From Piscinibacter sp. (lineage in GTDB: Bacteria > Pseudomonadota > Gammaproteobacteria > Burkholderiales > Burkholderiaceae_C): a stretch of 47,876 nt of DNA. A program made the translations under genes and the position numbers. Below the pieces are notes generated by a model. The model was not told where the DNA came from, made no database searches, and was given only the letters and a program-made list of their open reading frames with translations. The stretch is taken from assembly GCA_017983795.1 (NCBI GenBank), contig JAGOAS010000028.1, positions 1 through 47,876 on the forward strand, given 5' to 3'. Below, piece after piece: positions 7,532-14,651 of the stretch; position 1 is the stretch's first letter, and each line of letters starts with the position of its first letter.

Positions 7532-7843
7532 TCAGAGGTAGCTCTTGGAAGCGCGCCGGCGACCCGGGCGCGATTTCTGGATCACCACGCCGCGCACCGC
7601 GGCGAGATCGGGCAGCGGCCGCGATGCGAACGCCGGGTTGAGCGCATGCAGCGCCCAGCGCTCGCCCTCGCGGCGCAGTTGGCGGAAGATCCACTCGCCG
7701 TCGAGCTGCGCGAGCACGAAGCTGCCGTCACGCAGCGCGCCCTCGGGCTCGATGACGATGATCTCGCCCTCCTCGAACTCGGGCGCCATGCTCTGCCCGA
7801 GCACCTGCAAGGCGAACACCTCGGCGCCAGCGCAATCACTCAT
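7532..7843 (-). CDS. S24/LexA-like protein without DNA-binding domain, probably catalytically inactive
   Basis: A 103-aa protein corresponding only to the C-terminal autoprotease domain of LexA/UmuD-type S24 peptidases. The nucleophile motif GQSMAPEF (Ser18) and the following EGEIIVIEPEGALRDGSFV strand pattern are present. At the position of the catalytic Lys (VKRL in LexA) this protein has FRQL, so Arg replaces Lys and self-cleavage is doubtful. No helix-turn-helix precedes it. It overlaps the upstream HTH/Fe-S fusion gene by ATGA, which makes a complex or a joint sensor role plausible; that is inference. Confidence 0.82.
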   Translation of the reverse strand: MSDCAGAEVFALQVLGQSMAPEFEEGEIIVIEPEGALRDGSFVLAQLDGEWIFRQLRREGERWALHALNPAFASRPLPDLAAVRGVVIQKSRPGRRRASKSYL

Positions 7844-9324
7844 GCGACCACCTCCGCGTGGATCTGCCCGGCCGGCACGCCACCCGCGCGCAGTTCGTCG
7901 TGGAGCGCTTGCACGAAGGCCTGCGGCCCGGCGAGGTAGAAGTCGCAGGCGATGTCGAACAGGTCGGCGCGCATCGCCTGCGCCATCTGGCGCGCGCCGG
8001 CGGCCGGGTCGCTGTGGTAGGCGAGCTGGTGCTCGAAGCTGTCCAGCGCGGCCGACCACGCGCGGCACTGGTTGGCCATGAAGTGGCCGTCGGGCCGCGT
8101 CGCCAGCCAGAACAGCGACAGCGAGGGCGCCTCGTCGCGCGCCAGCGCATGCTCGATCAGGCTCTTCACCGGCGCGAAGCCGAGGTCGCAGGCGGCGAAG
8201 ACCAGCGGCCGCTCGCTGCTCTCGAGCACGAAGTCGCCCTGCGGGCCCCACAGGTCGACGGCATCGCCGGGGCGCAGGGCGCCGGCGAAGACCTGGCACG
8301 CGAAGGCGTCGTTCTCGTCGCGGCCGACGATGAAGTGCAGGTTGCGGTCGTCGCAGGGGCAGCTGGCCACCGGCAGCGTGCGGTGCAGGTCGTCGCCTTC
8401 CTCGCGGCCGCTCAGGGCCAGCGTCACCGACTGGCCGGCGAGGAAGCGCAGGCGGTGGCTGCGCGGCGTCTGCAGGTGCAGCGCGCGCGTGTCGGGCGCC
8501 AGCTCGCGCACCTGGCGCAGCGTGGTGACGATCTGCTGCGGCGCGATGTCCTGCGGGCCGCTCGCCTCCAGCGTCTCCAGCGTGAGCTCGCTGCTCGCCG
8601 CCGTGTGGGCGCACAGCAGCGTGTAGCCCTGCGCCTTCTCGGCTTCGGAGAGCGGGTAGTCGGTGTGCTGCACGCGCGCCACCGCGCCATCGATCACGCG
8701 CACCTTGCACATGCCGCAGCTGCCGTTGCCGCAGCCGTAGTTGAGCTTGAGGCCGGCGCGCAGCCCGGCCTGCAGCAGCGTGTCGTGGCCCTCCACGACG
8801 AACTGGTGGCCGCTCGGGCGCACCGTCACCTGCGCACTCATCACCTTGAGCATGTCGTCCATGATGTCCAGCGGATCGACGGCCTCGGTGGCCAGCACGC
8901 GCGCCAGGCCCGTCGTCGCCTGGCCCGCCAGCCGCTGCAGGCCGACGTCGTCGGGCGCGGCCTGCGATTGCGCGCGCGCCGCGTCGCGCAGCTCCAGCAC
9001 CAGCGCGTGGTAGCGCTGCAGGTGGCGGCGCAACTCGGCGAGCTCCTGGCTCTGGCGGAAGAGGCGCTGCGCCAGCACCTCCTGGCTGGGCAAGAGGCGC
9101 TCACGCACGCGCCGCGCGAAGGCCTGTTCCTTGATCGCCGCGACCTGCTCGCTGGCGCCGCCCTCGGGCTCCAGCTGCGCCTGCGGGTACAGGCGCAGCA
9201 GCGCCTCGGTGGACACCAGCCCGTCGCTGATGGGCAGCTCGCCGCTGCGCACGCGCTGCTGCAGCACGCCGCGCGACACGCCGACCAGATGGGCGGCGCG
9301 CCAGACGGTGAGCCATTGCGACAC
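7840..9324 (-). CDS. HTH-like / 2Fe-2S ferredoxin / FNR-type reductase fusion
   Basis: 494 aa from GTG 9324 (5 bp after the previous stop). Order of parts: residues 1-50 look like a MerR/HTH_17-type helix-turn-helix (WRAAHLVGVSRGVLQQRVRS); 60-115 a charged helical linker, possibly coiled coil; 165-250 a plant-type 2Fe-2S domain with Cys198, Cys203, Cys206 and Cys238 (NYGCGNGSCGMCKVRV); then FAD and NAD(P)-binding lobes of the ferredoxin reductase family (HRTLPVAS, VFAACDLGFAPVKSLI). The combination of a DNA-binding-like module with an electron-transfer chain suggests a redox-responsive regulator or a reductase tethered to a partner. The C-terminal domains are clear; the HTH is by eye. Confidence 0.82.
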   Translation of the reverse strand: MSQWLTVWRAAHLVGVSRGVLQQRVRSGELPISDGLVSTEALLRLYPQAQLEPEGGASEQVAAIKEQAFARRVRERLLPSQEVLAQRLFRQSQELAELRRHLQRYHALVLELRDAARAQSQAAPDDVGLQRLAGQATTGLARVLATEAVDPLDIMDDMLKVMSAQVTVRPSGHQFVVEGHDTLLQAGLRAGLKLNYGCGNGSCGMCKVRVIDGAVARVQHTDYPLSEAEKAQGYTLLCAHTAASSELTLETLEASGPQDIAPQQIVTTLRQVRELAPDTRALHLQTPRSHRLRFLAGQSVTLALSGREEGDDLHRTLPVASCPCDDRNLHFIVGRDENDAFACQVFAGALRPGDAVDLWGPQGDFVLESSERPLVFAACDLGFAPVKSLIEHALARDEAPSLSLFWLATRPDGHFMANQCRAWSAALDSFEHQLAYHSDPAAGARQMAQAMRADLFDIACDFYLAGPQAFVQALHDELRAGGVPAGQIHAEVVA

Positions 9325-9329
9325 GCGGC

Positions 9330-10295
9330 CTACTCCGAAGCGATGCGGTCGAGGAAGCGCGCGCGATACAGCAGGCGCGGCGCGGCGGGGTCGTCGGTGA
9401 AGCCTTCGCGGTCGTGCAGCACGTTGTTGCACACCAGGCCCATGCCGGCTTCGAGCCGGCCCTGCAGAACGAAGGGCGAGGTGGCGAGCACGCCGCGCAG
9501 CGCCGCCACCGCGGCCTGCGTCGCCGCATCGTCCTTCCACGCGATGCTGCGCGTGCGCGCGGTGTAGCGCATGTGCAGCCGGCCCTCGGCGTCGAGGCTG
9601 AAGACCGGCCCGCCCTGCTCGGGACGCGCCACGCCGTCGTCGTCGGTGCGCGCAGGGATGCTCATCGCATCGGGGGCGGCGAGCGCCTGCACGTGAACCG
9701 GGGCCAGATCACGCAGCGCGATCCAGGCGAGCTCGTGGTCGAGCAGGCGATTCGCGCCACCGAGCGCGGCCGGCCGCACGCAGTGCAGCACCATGGCGCG
9801 GATGCGGCGTTCGGCCGGGTGGTAGTAGCCGTCGGTGTGCCACTGGATGGCGCGGTTGGTGTAGGGGATGAAGGCCGCGGCCGGGCCGGCGCCGGCGCGC
9901 ACGGTGATCGGCGAGATGCCGTCTTCGTCGGCCAGCCAGTTGGCATCCAGCCGCTCGAGGCCGAGCTGGCGGCCGAGCGCGCGCGGCAGCGACGGATCGG
10001 CGCCGCCCGGCGTGGTGCGGTAGATCGCCATGTTGAAGCGCGCGCAGCGTTGCAGCAGCGCCTTGCGCTCGTGCTCGCTGAGCGCGAACGGGTCGCGCAC
10101 GTCCACCACCAGCGCGGCGAGGCTGAGTGGCGCATCGGCCAGCTTGGCCTCGCGCCAGGCGCGGTAGGCACGTTCATCGTCGAGGTCGAAAGGGCCGCCG
10201 CTCGAGCCAAGCGGACGCCGCGGAACCGGCTTCGCCGGGCCGCTGGCGGCGCCCCCCTGGGGGGGAGCGCCGAAGGCGCTACGGGGGGGGGTCAT
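9330..10295 (-). CDS. TauD/TfdA-like Fe(II)/2-oxoglutarate dioxygenase
   Basis: 321 aa. The facial-triad motif HxD is in IQWHTDGYYHP (His153, Asp155), with the distal His in NNVLHDREGF (about 300) and an Arg in LLYRARF for 2-oxoglutarate. Family members hydroxylate or desulfonate small molecules, taurine being the classic case; the substrate here is unknown. A sulfonate or organosulfur substrate would suit the locus but is a guess. The first ~33 residues are low complexity and encoded by a hairpin-rich repeat (10226-10289), so the native N-terminus was probably altered. The ATG is 1 bp after the previous gene's stop. Confidence 0.83.
   Translation of the reverse strand: MTPPRSAFGAPPQGGAASGPAKPVPRRPLGSSGGPFDLDDERAYRAWREAKLADAPLSLAALVVDVRDPFALSEHERKALLQRCARFNMAIYRTTPGGADPSLPRALGRQLGLERLDANWLADEDGISPITVRAGAGPAAAFIPYTNRAIQWHTDGYYHPAERRIRAMVLHCVRPAALGGANRLLDHELAWIALRDLAPVHVQALAAPDAMSIPARTDDDGVARPEQGGPVFSLDAEGRLHMRYTARTRSIAWKDDAATQAAVAALRGVLATSPFVLQGRLEAGMGLVCNNVLHDREGFTDDPAAPRLLYRARFLDRIASE
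10226..10289. repeat. Intergenic hairpin repeat overlapping the 5' end of the TauD-like gene
   Basis: Three consecutive hairpins: CCGGC-TTC-GCCGG (10226-10238), CCCCCC-T-GGGGGGG (10252-10265) and AGCGCC-GAA-GGCGCT (10266-10280), followed by a G8 run. Mosaic elements of this composition are, from memory, frequent between genes in Burkholderiales genomes. Here the element lies inside the annotated 5' coding region of the dioxygenase and supplies about residues 4-24. Copy number in the genome cannot be seen. Confidence 0.6.
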
Positions 10296-10296
10296 C

Positions 10297-10911
10297 TCAC
10301 TCTCCGCTCATCGATTCGCGCCGCGCACGCCGCGGCTCGCTGGAGAACACGCCGTCCATCGAGCGCTGCAGCATGCCCACCGCCTCGGGCACCTCGACGG
10401 CCATCACCTGGTCGAGCACCCAGCGCCTGTCTTTCTCCGGCAGCAGCGGCTCGAGGCGGTGGCCGAGGTAGCGCACGAAGGCGAAGTCGGGGCCCTCGGC
10501 CTCGCTCCAGCCGAACTCGGCGTAGTGACCCGACAGCAGGTTGAACTGCTCGAGAAAACGCTCGGCGTAGCTCGCGCCCCCTTCCAGCGCACCGAGCAGG
10601 TCGGATTCGTTCTCGTCGAGGATCTCGGCGGCGCGCAGCACCAGCGCGCGCGTGAAGGGCGTGCGGCCTTCGCCACCGAGCCGCGCATAGGCGATGCGGT
10701 CGGCGCCGGCGAGCAGGAATACCAGCAGCTCGCGCAGCACGCCGAAGTAGGCCGGCCCGGCGTCGATGTCGAAGCCCGCCTCGCGCAAGCGCTTGATCAC
10801 GTGGCTGCCCACGCGCCAGGCGATGAAGGCGATCGCGCTGCCGGTCTGCGCCGGGTTCCTGGCCTGCTCGGGCTTGAACCAGTGGGCCTTGAGGCGCGGG
10901 GGCGTGGCCAT
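10297..10911 (-). CDS. Conserved helical protein of unknown function
   Basis: 204 aa from ATG 10911, 8 bp after the DsrC paralogue. The start at MATPPRLKAHWF is preferred over an upstream ATG that would overlap dsrC. Sequence is mostly alpha-helical with GSAIAFIAWRVGSHVIKRLR, a hydrophobic FGVLRELLVFLLAGADRIAY segment and HYAEFGWSEAEGPDFAFVRY. No cysteine pair, cofactor motif or signal peptide is present. I do not recognise a named family. Its place between the DsrC paralogue and the dioxygenase makes it part of the accessory operon. Confidence 0.74.
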   Translation of the reverse strand: MATPPRLKAHWFKPEQARNPAQTGSAIAFIAWRVGSHVIKRLREAGFDIDAGPAYFGVLRELLVFLLAGADRIAYARLGGEGRTPFTRALVLRAAEILDENESDLLGALEGGASYAERFLEQFNLLSGHYAEFGWSEAEGPDFAFVRYLGHRLEPLLPEKDRRWVLDQVMAVEVPEAVGMLQRSMDGVFSSEPRRARRESMSGE

Positions 10912-10919
10912 GCGAAGGC

Positions 10920-11249
10920 TCAATATCCGCCCTTGCCGAGCGGCTGCGGCAGGCCGGCGACCTTGCACGCCTGCTTGGCCGGGCCGACCGGGAAGAGGTC
11001 GTAGAGCGATTTGCTGTCGCAGCCGGGCAGGATGTCGGCCAGGCCCTTGAGCATGTTGCGAAAGTTGGGCGTGTGGCCGTGCTCGCGGTACTCGTCGCGC
11101 AGGTAGCGCACGACCTTCCAGTGGTCTTCGCTCAGCGTGATGTTCTCGGCGGCGGCGATCACGGGCACGACGGCGTCGTCGAAATCCGCTTCGAGCAGAT
11201 AGCCCTGGTCGTCGGTTTCGAGTTCGCGGCCATTGACGGTGTAGCTCAT
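10920..11249 (-). CDS. DsrC/TusE paralogue lacking the terminal cysteine
   Basis: A 109-aa DsrC-family protein. The conserved core is present (ETDDQGYLLE, EDHWKVVRYLRDEYREHG, LYDLFPVGPAKQACKVAGL). CysB is kept as Cys95 in KQACK, but the position of the penultimate CysA is Lys106 (PLGKGGY), so it cannot form the CysA-CysB trisulfide used by the true substrate DsrC at 15702-16034. An extra Cys77 occurs in LPGCDSK. Single-cysteine DsrC-like proteins have been proposed to act as TusE-like sulfur acceptors or as regulators. It lies in the minus-strand operon between the Cas6-like gene and a helical protein. Confidence 0.9.
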   Translation of the reverse strand: MSYTVNGRELETDDQGYLLEADFDDAVVPVIAAAENITLSEDHWKVVRYLRDEYREHGHTPNFRNMLKGLADILPGCDSKSLYDLFPVGPAKQACKVAGLPQPLGKGGY

Positions 11250-11271
11250 CGTTGCTGTCTCTCCTGTCGTC

Positions 11272-11886
11272 TCACTCGATCTCGCCGACCGCGGCGGCCG
11301 ACTTGTGCGGCACGAAGACGCCGCAGCCCATCAGGCGGTGCGCGCCCAGGCCGTGCTCGAGCACGCGCAGCGCCGCCGCCTCGCGCAGCCCGTGCAGCAT
11401 CAGGCTGTAGCCGTGCAGCGTGCGCAGCGGGCCGCGCACGTGTCGTTCGCGGCCGCAGATGCGCTGGCAGCGCACTTCCAGCTGCGCCAGCTCGGCGCCC
11501 ATCGCTTCGAGAAAGCCGGCCTCGTCAGCCTCGCCCGCGTCGACGAAATGGGCATACAGGGTGCCGTGCGGCAGCAGCTCGCGCGCCTGCGGCTGGCCGA
11601 GCTGCAGCTCGTGGCCGGCCACCACCAGCGTGCGCCCGGCCAGCGCGCGGGCCGCGTCGCCCGACTCGCGCGACACGCGCAGCACCAGCCGCGAGCGCGC
11701 CGAGAGCAGCGCCGGCTCGCCCGAACCGTGCACCAGCTTGACCGGGTGCACCGCCGCGAGCGCATCCTCGGCCAGCGCCGGCAGCGCCGCGCTCAAGGCC
11801 TGCGCCAGCGCCCAGTGGTGGTCGCGCGGCAGCGCGCGGCCTTGCAGCGGGAAGGCCAGGTCGAGCATCGTGGCCGCGTCAGCCAT
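11272..11886 (-). CDS. Orphan Cas6/Cmx6-like RNA-processing fold protein
   Basis: A 204-aa protein matching the pattern annotated in databases as type I-MYXAN Cas6/Cmx6: DLAFPLQGRALPRDHHWALA at the N-terminus (candidate catalytic His23/His24), a central ARSRLVLRVS strand, HGYSLMLHGL, and the C-terminal Gly-rich loop region GLGAHRLMGCGVFVPHKS. Cas6 enzymes cut CRISPR precursor RNA, but no CRISPR array or other cas gene is in this window. The gene overlaps the 74-aa gene by 8 bp and belongs to the sulfur accessory operon. RNA binding or cleavage is plausible from the fold; the target is unknown. The name is from memory. Confidence 0.78.
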   Translation of the reverse strand: MADAATMLDLAFPLQGRALPRDHHWALAQALSAALPALAEDALAAVHPVKLVHGSGEPALLSARSRLVLRVSRESGDAARALAGRTLVVAGHELQLGQPQARELLPHGTLYAHFVDAGEADEAGFLEAMGAELAQLEVRCQRICGRERHVRGPLRTLHGYSLMLHGLREAAALRVLEHGLGAHRLMGCGVFVPHKSAAAVGEIE

Positions 11887-12103
11887 CACGAAGCGCCTCC
11901 TGCGCTTCCGCCCAGCGCAACAAGGCCCGCCCCCACTCGGCGGCGGTCTGCGCATCGACCTCGAACACGGTGAAGCGACTCTTCTCGCGGATGCGCGTAC
12001 GCAGCAGGCTCATGCCGCCGCCTTCGTAGTCGATCTGCTGCAGCTCGATCTCCTGCCCGCCCAGGGGCACGCGCAGCTTGTCCAGCGGGGTCACGCGGGT
12101 CAT
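11879..12103 (-). CDS. Small conserved protein (74 aa), first gene of the minus-strand operon
   Basis: 74 aa beginning MTRVTPLDKLRVPLGGQEIE, with YEGGGMSLLRTRIREKSRFT and an amphipathic C-terminal helix (AAEWGRALLRWAEAQEALR). ATG 12103 has AGGAG 8 bases upstream. The predicted beta-rich N-terminus with a C-terminal helix suggests a small binding or chaperone-like protein, but I know no function. It overlaps the Cas6-like gene by 8 bp, so the two are translationally coupled and may work together. The promoter lies in 12125-12167, read on the minus strand. Confidence 0.74.
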   Translation of the reverse strand: MTRVTPLDKLRVPLGGQEIELQQIDYEGGGMSLLRTRIREKSRFTVFEVDAQTAAEWGRALLRWAEAQEALRDG

Positions 12104-12124
12104 CCACTTCTCCTGATCACCGGC

Positions 12125-12246
12125 ATTGGGCGCGGCCGCGGCGCGGGGGTCTATCACCGCGGTGGGTGAGCGCCGGATAACCCATTCGGGTAGTGCCCGC
12201 GCACCCATCCGGAGTGATGGCGCGCGCACCGGGCGCTACCTAGGAT
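12125..12246. promoter_or_regulatory. Divergent dsrA / accessory-operon control region: symmetrical ACCC elements
   Basis: Plus strand: ACCCATTCGGG (12180-12190) and, 23 bp on, ACCCATCCGGAG from 12203, then a TAGGAT at 12241-12246, 27 bp before the dsrA ATG. Minus strand: ACCCGAATGGGT from 12191, ACCCACCGCGGTG from 12167, TAGACC at 12153-12148 exactly 14 bp on, and CCCAAT at 12130-12125 after a 17-bp spacer, 22 bp before the 74-aa gene's ATG. The region is thus roughly mirror-symmetrical, with one copy of the promoter element facing each way around the shared central box. Bases 12151-12194 nearly match the reverse complement of 2401-2443. Confidence 0.62.
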
Positions 12247-12272
12247 GCATCCACCTCGAAGGAGACCTGCGC

Positions 12273-13565
12273 ATGGCCAAGAAGATGCACCCGACGCCGA
12301 TGCTCGACGAGCTCGAGAGCGGCCCCTGGCCCAGCTTCGTGACCGGCCTGAAGCGGCTGGCCGGCGAGAAGGACTACATGGTCGACCTGCTCGGCCAGCT
12401 CGAGACTTCCTACAAGACCAAGAAGGGCTACTGGAAGGGCGGCACGGTGGGCGTGTTCGGCTACGGCGGTGGCGTGATCCCGCGCTTCACCGAGCTGAAG
12501 GACGAGAACGACAAGCCGATGTTCCCCGACGCGGCCGAGTTCCACACCCTGCGCGTGCAGCCGCCGGCCGGCATGCACTACACCACCGAGGTGCTGCGCA
12601 AGATGTGCGACATCTGGGAGAAGCACGGCTCGGGCCTGATCGCCTTCCACGGCCAGAGCGGCGACATCATGTTCCAGGGCGCCACCACCGCCAAGGTGCA
12701 GGACGCCTTCGACGAGATCAACGAGCTGGGCTTCGACCTCGGCGGCGCCGGCCCCGCGGTGCGCACCTCGATGAGCTGCGTTGGCGCGGCGCGCTGCGAG
12801 CAGAGCTGCTACGACGAGGCCAAGGCGCACCGCCAGGTGATCAACACCTTCCTCGACGACATCCACCGCCCGGCCCTGCCCTACAAGTTCAAGTTCAAGT
12901 TCAGCGGCTGCCCGAACGACTGCATGAACTCCATCCAGCGCTCGGACATGGCCGTGATCGGCACTTGGCGCGACAACATGCGCACCGACGAGGGCCTGGC
13001 GCGCAAGTGGTTCGATGCGCACGGCATGAACGAGCTGGTCAACAACGTCATCGCGCGCTGCCCGACCAAGACCATCATGCTGAAGGAGATCAAGGACGTT
13101 GCCCGGGGCGACAAGATCTCCAGCGTGAAGATCAGCGACACCCACGCGCTGGAGATCGACAACGCCAACTGCGTGCGCTGCATGCACTGCATCAACGTGA
13201 TGACCGGCGCGCTGGCCAAGGGCACCGACACCGGCGCCACCATCCTGATCGGCGGCAAGCGCACGCTCAAGATCGGCGACCTGATGGGCACCGTCGTCGT
13301 GCCCTTCCTGCCGCTCAAGACCGACGAGGACTATGACGCGCTGGTCGAGCTGGGCCAGAAGGTGATCGACTTCTTCGCCGAGAACGCGCTCGAGCACGAG
13401 CGCACCGGCGAGATGATCGAGCGCATCGGCCTCGTCAACTTCCTCGAGGGCGTGGGCATCGAGATCGACCCGAACATGGTCGCGACGCCACGCACCAACC
13501 CCTACGTTCGCACCGACGGCTGGGAAGACGAAGTCGCCCGCATCGCCGCCAAGAAATCCGCCTGA
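12273..13565 (+). CDS. dsrA: Reverse-type dissimilatory sulfite reductase, alpha subunit
   Basis: 430 aa. DsrA with sirohaem/[4Fe-4S] ligands Cys169, Cys175 (SCVGAARCEQSC), Cys213 and Cys217 (SGCPNDC), and an inserted ferredoxin domain with Cys300, Cys303 and Cys306 (NCVRCMHCINV). With DsrB it forms the cytoplasmic alpha2-beta2 enzyme which, in sulfur oxidisers, converts DsrC-bound persulfide to sulfite. Context (dsrEFH and dsrL present, dsrD absent) argues for the oxidative direction. ATG 12273 follows GGAG and homologues start near MAKKMHPTPMLDEL. It is the first gene of the dsr operon and lies 27 bp after a TAGGAT candidate -10 box. Confidence 0.97.
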   Translation: MAKKMHPTPMLDELESGPWPSFVTGLKRLAGEKDYMVDLLGQLETSYKTKKGYWKGGTVGVFGYGGGVIPRFTELKDENDKPMFPDAAEFHTLRVQPPAGMHYTTEVLRKMCDIWEKHGSGLIAFHGQSGDIMFQGATTAKVQDAFDEINELGFDLGGAGPAVRTSMSCVGAARCEQSCYDEAKAHRQVINTFLDDIHRPALPYKFKFKFSGCPNDCMNSIQRSDMAVIGTWRDNMRTDEGLARKWFDAHGMNELVNNVIARCPTKTIMLKEIKDVARGDKISSVKISDTHALEIDNANCVRCMHCINVMTGALAKGTDTGATILIGGKRTLKIGDLMGTVVVPFLPLKTDEDYDALVELGQKVIDFFAENALEHERTGEMIERIGLVNFLEGVGIEIDPNMVATPRTNPYVRTDGWEDEVARIAAKKSA

Positions 13566-13579
13566 GGAGAGCCGAGAAC

Positions 13580-14650
13580 ATGGCCACGATGCGCACCCCC
13601 GTCGAGAGCGGCGTTCCGGACAACCGCCAATTCCTGCACCCGGCGCTGCTGAAGAACTACGGCAACTGGCGCTACCACGACCGGCCGCGGCCCGGCGTGC
13701 TGCACCACGTCGCGCATGGCGGCGACGAGGTGTGGAGCGTGCGCGCCGGCACGCAGCGGCAGATGGACGTGCACACCATCCGCAAGCTGTGCGACATCGC
13801 CGACCGCTACGCCGAAGGCCATGTGCGCTTCACCATCCGCAGCAACATCGAGTTCATGGTCAGCGACCCGGCCAAGGTCGAGCCGCTGATCGCCGCGCTG
13901 ACGCAGGCCGGCTTCCCGGTGGGCGGCACCGGCAACTCGGTGTCGATGATCTCGCACACGCAGGGCTGGCTGCACTGCGACATCCCCGGCACCGACGCCT
14001 CGGGCGCGGTGAAGGCGCTGATGGACGAGCTCTACAGCGAGTTCGTGCGCGAGGACATGCCCAACCGCGTGCACATGTCGACGAGTTGCTGCGAGATCAA
14101 CTGCGGCGGCCAGGCCGACATCGCGATCATCGTGCAGCACACCAAGCCGCCCAAGATCAACCACGACCTGGTGGCCAACGTCTGCGAGCGCCCGGCGGTG
14201 GTGGCGCGCTGCCCGGTGGCGGCGATCCGGCCGGCGCTGGTCAACGGCAAGCCTTCGCTGGAAGTCGACGAGAAGAAATGCATCTGCTGCGGCGCCTGCT
14301 ACCCCCCGTGCCCGCCGATGCAGATCAACGACCCGGAGCATTCCAAGCTGGCCATCTGGGTGGGCGGCAAGAACTCCAACGCGCGCGGCAAGCCGACCTT
14401 CATGAAGATGGTCGCCAGCGGCCTGCCCAACAACCCGCCGCGCTGGCCCGAGGTGTCGGAGATCGTCAAGAAGATCCTCTACACCTACAAGGAAGACGCA
14501 CGTTCCTGGGAGCGCGTGTCCGACTGGGTGGAGCGCATCGGCTGGCCGCGCTTCTTCGAGAAGTGCGACCTGCCCTTCACCAAATACCTGATCGACGACT
14601 GGCGCGGTTCGCGGGCGAACCTCAATGCCTCCACCCACATCAGGTTCTGA
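13580..14650 (+). CDS. dsrB: Reverse-type dissimilatory sulfite reductase, beta subunit
   Basis: 356 aa. The cofactor-binding cysteines are Cys170/171 and Cys175 (STSCCEINCGG), Cys202 and Cys211 (VCERPAVVARC), and a ferredoxin motif is at 234-244 (CICCGACYPPC). DsrB carries the catalytically active sirohaem in the DsrAB heterotetramer. A strong GAGGAG precedes the ATG 14 bp after dsrA. The next gene, dsrE, begins 1 bp after the stop. Length and motifs are normal for oxidative-type proteobacterial DsrB. Confidence 0.97.
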   Translation: MATMRTPVESGVPDNRQFLHPALLKNYGNWRYHDRPRPGVLHHVAHGGDEVWSVRAGTQRQMDVHTIRKLCDIADRYAEGHVRFTIRSNIEFMVSDPAKVEPLIAALTQAGFPVGGTGNSVSMISHTQGWLHCDIPGTDASGAVKALMDELYSEFVREDMPNRVHMSTSCCEINCGGQADIAIIVQHTKPPKINHDLVANVCERPAVVARCPVAAIRPALVNGKPSLEVDEKKCICCGACYPPCPPMQINDPEHSKLAIWVGGKNSNARGKPTFMKMVASGLPNNPPRWPEVSEIVKKILYTYKEDARSWERVSDWVERIGWPRFFEKCDLPFTKYLIDDWRGSRANLNASTHIRF

Positions 14651-14651
14651 G

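Noticed and set aside
12126-12272. Upstream start of dsrA at 12126
   Set aside because: It reads through the control elements; ATG 12273 has a ribosome-binding site and matches DsrA starts.
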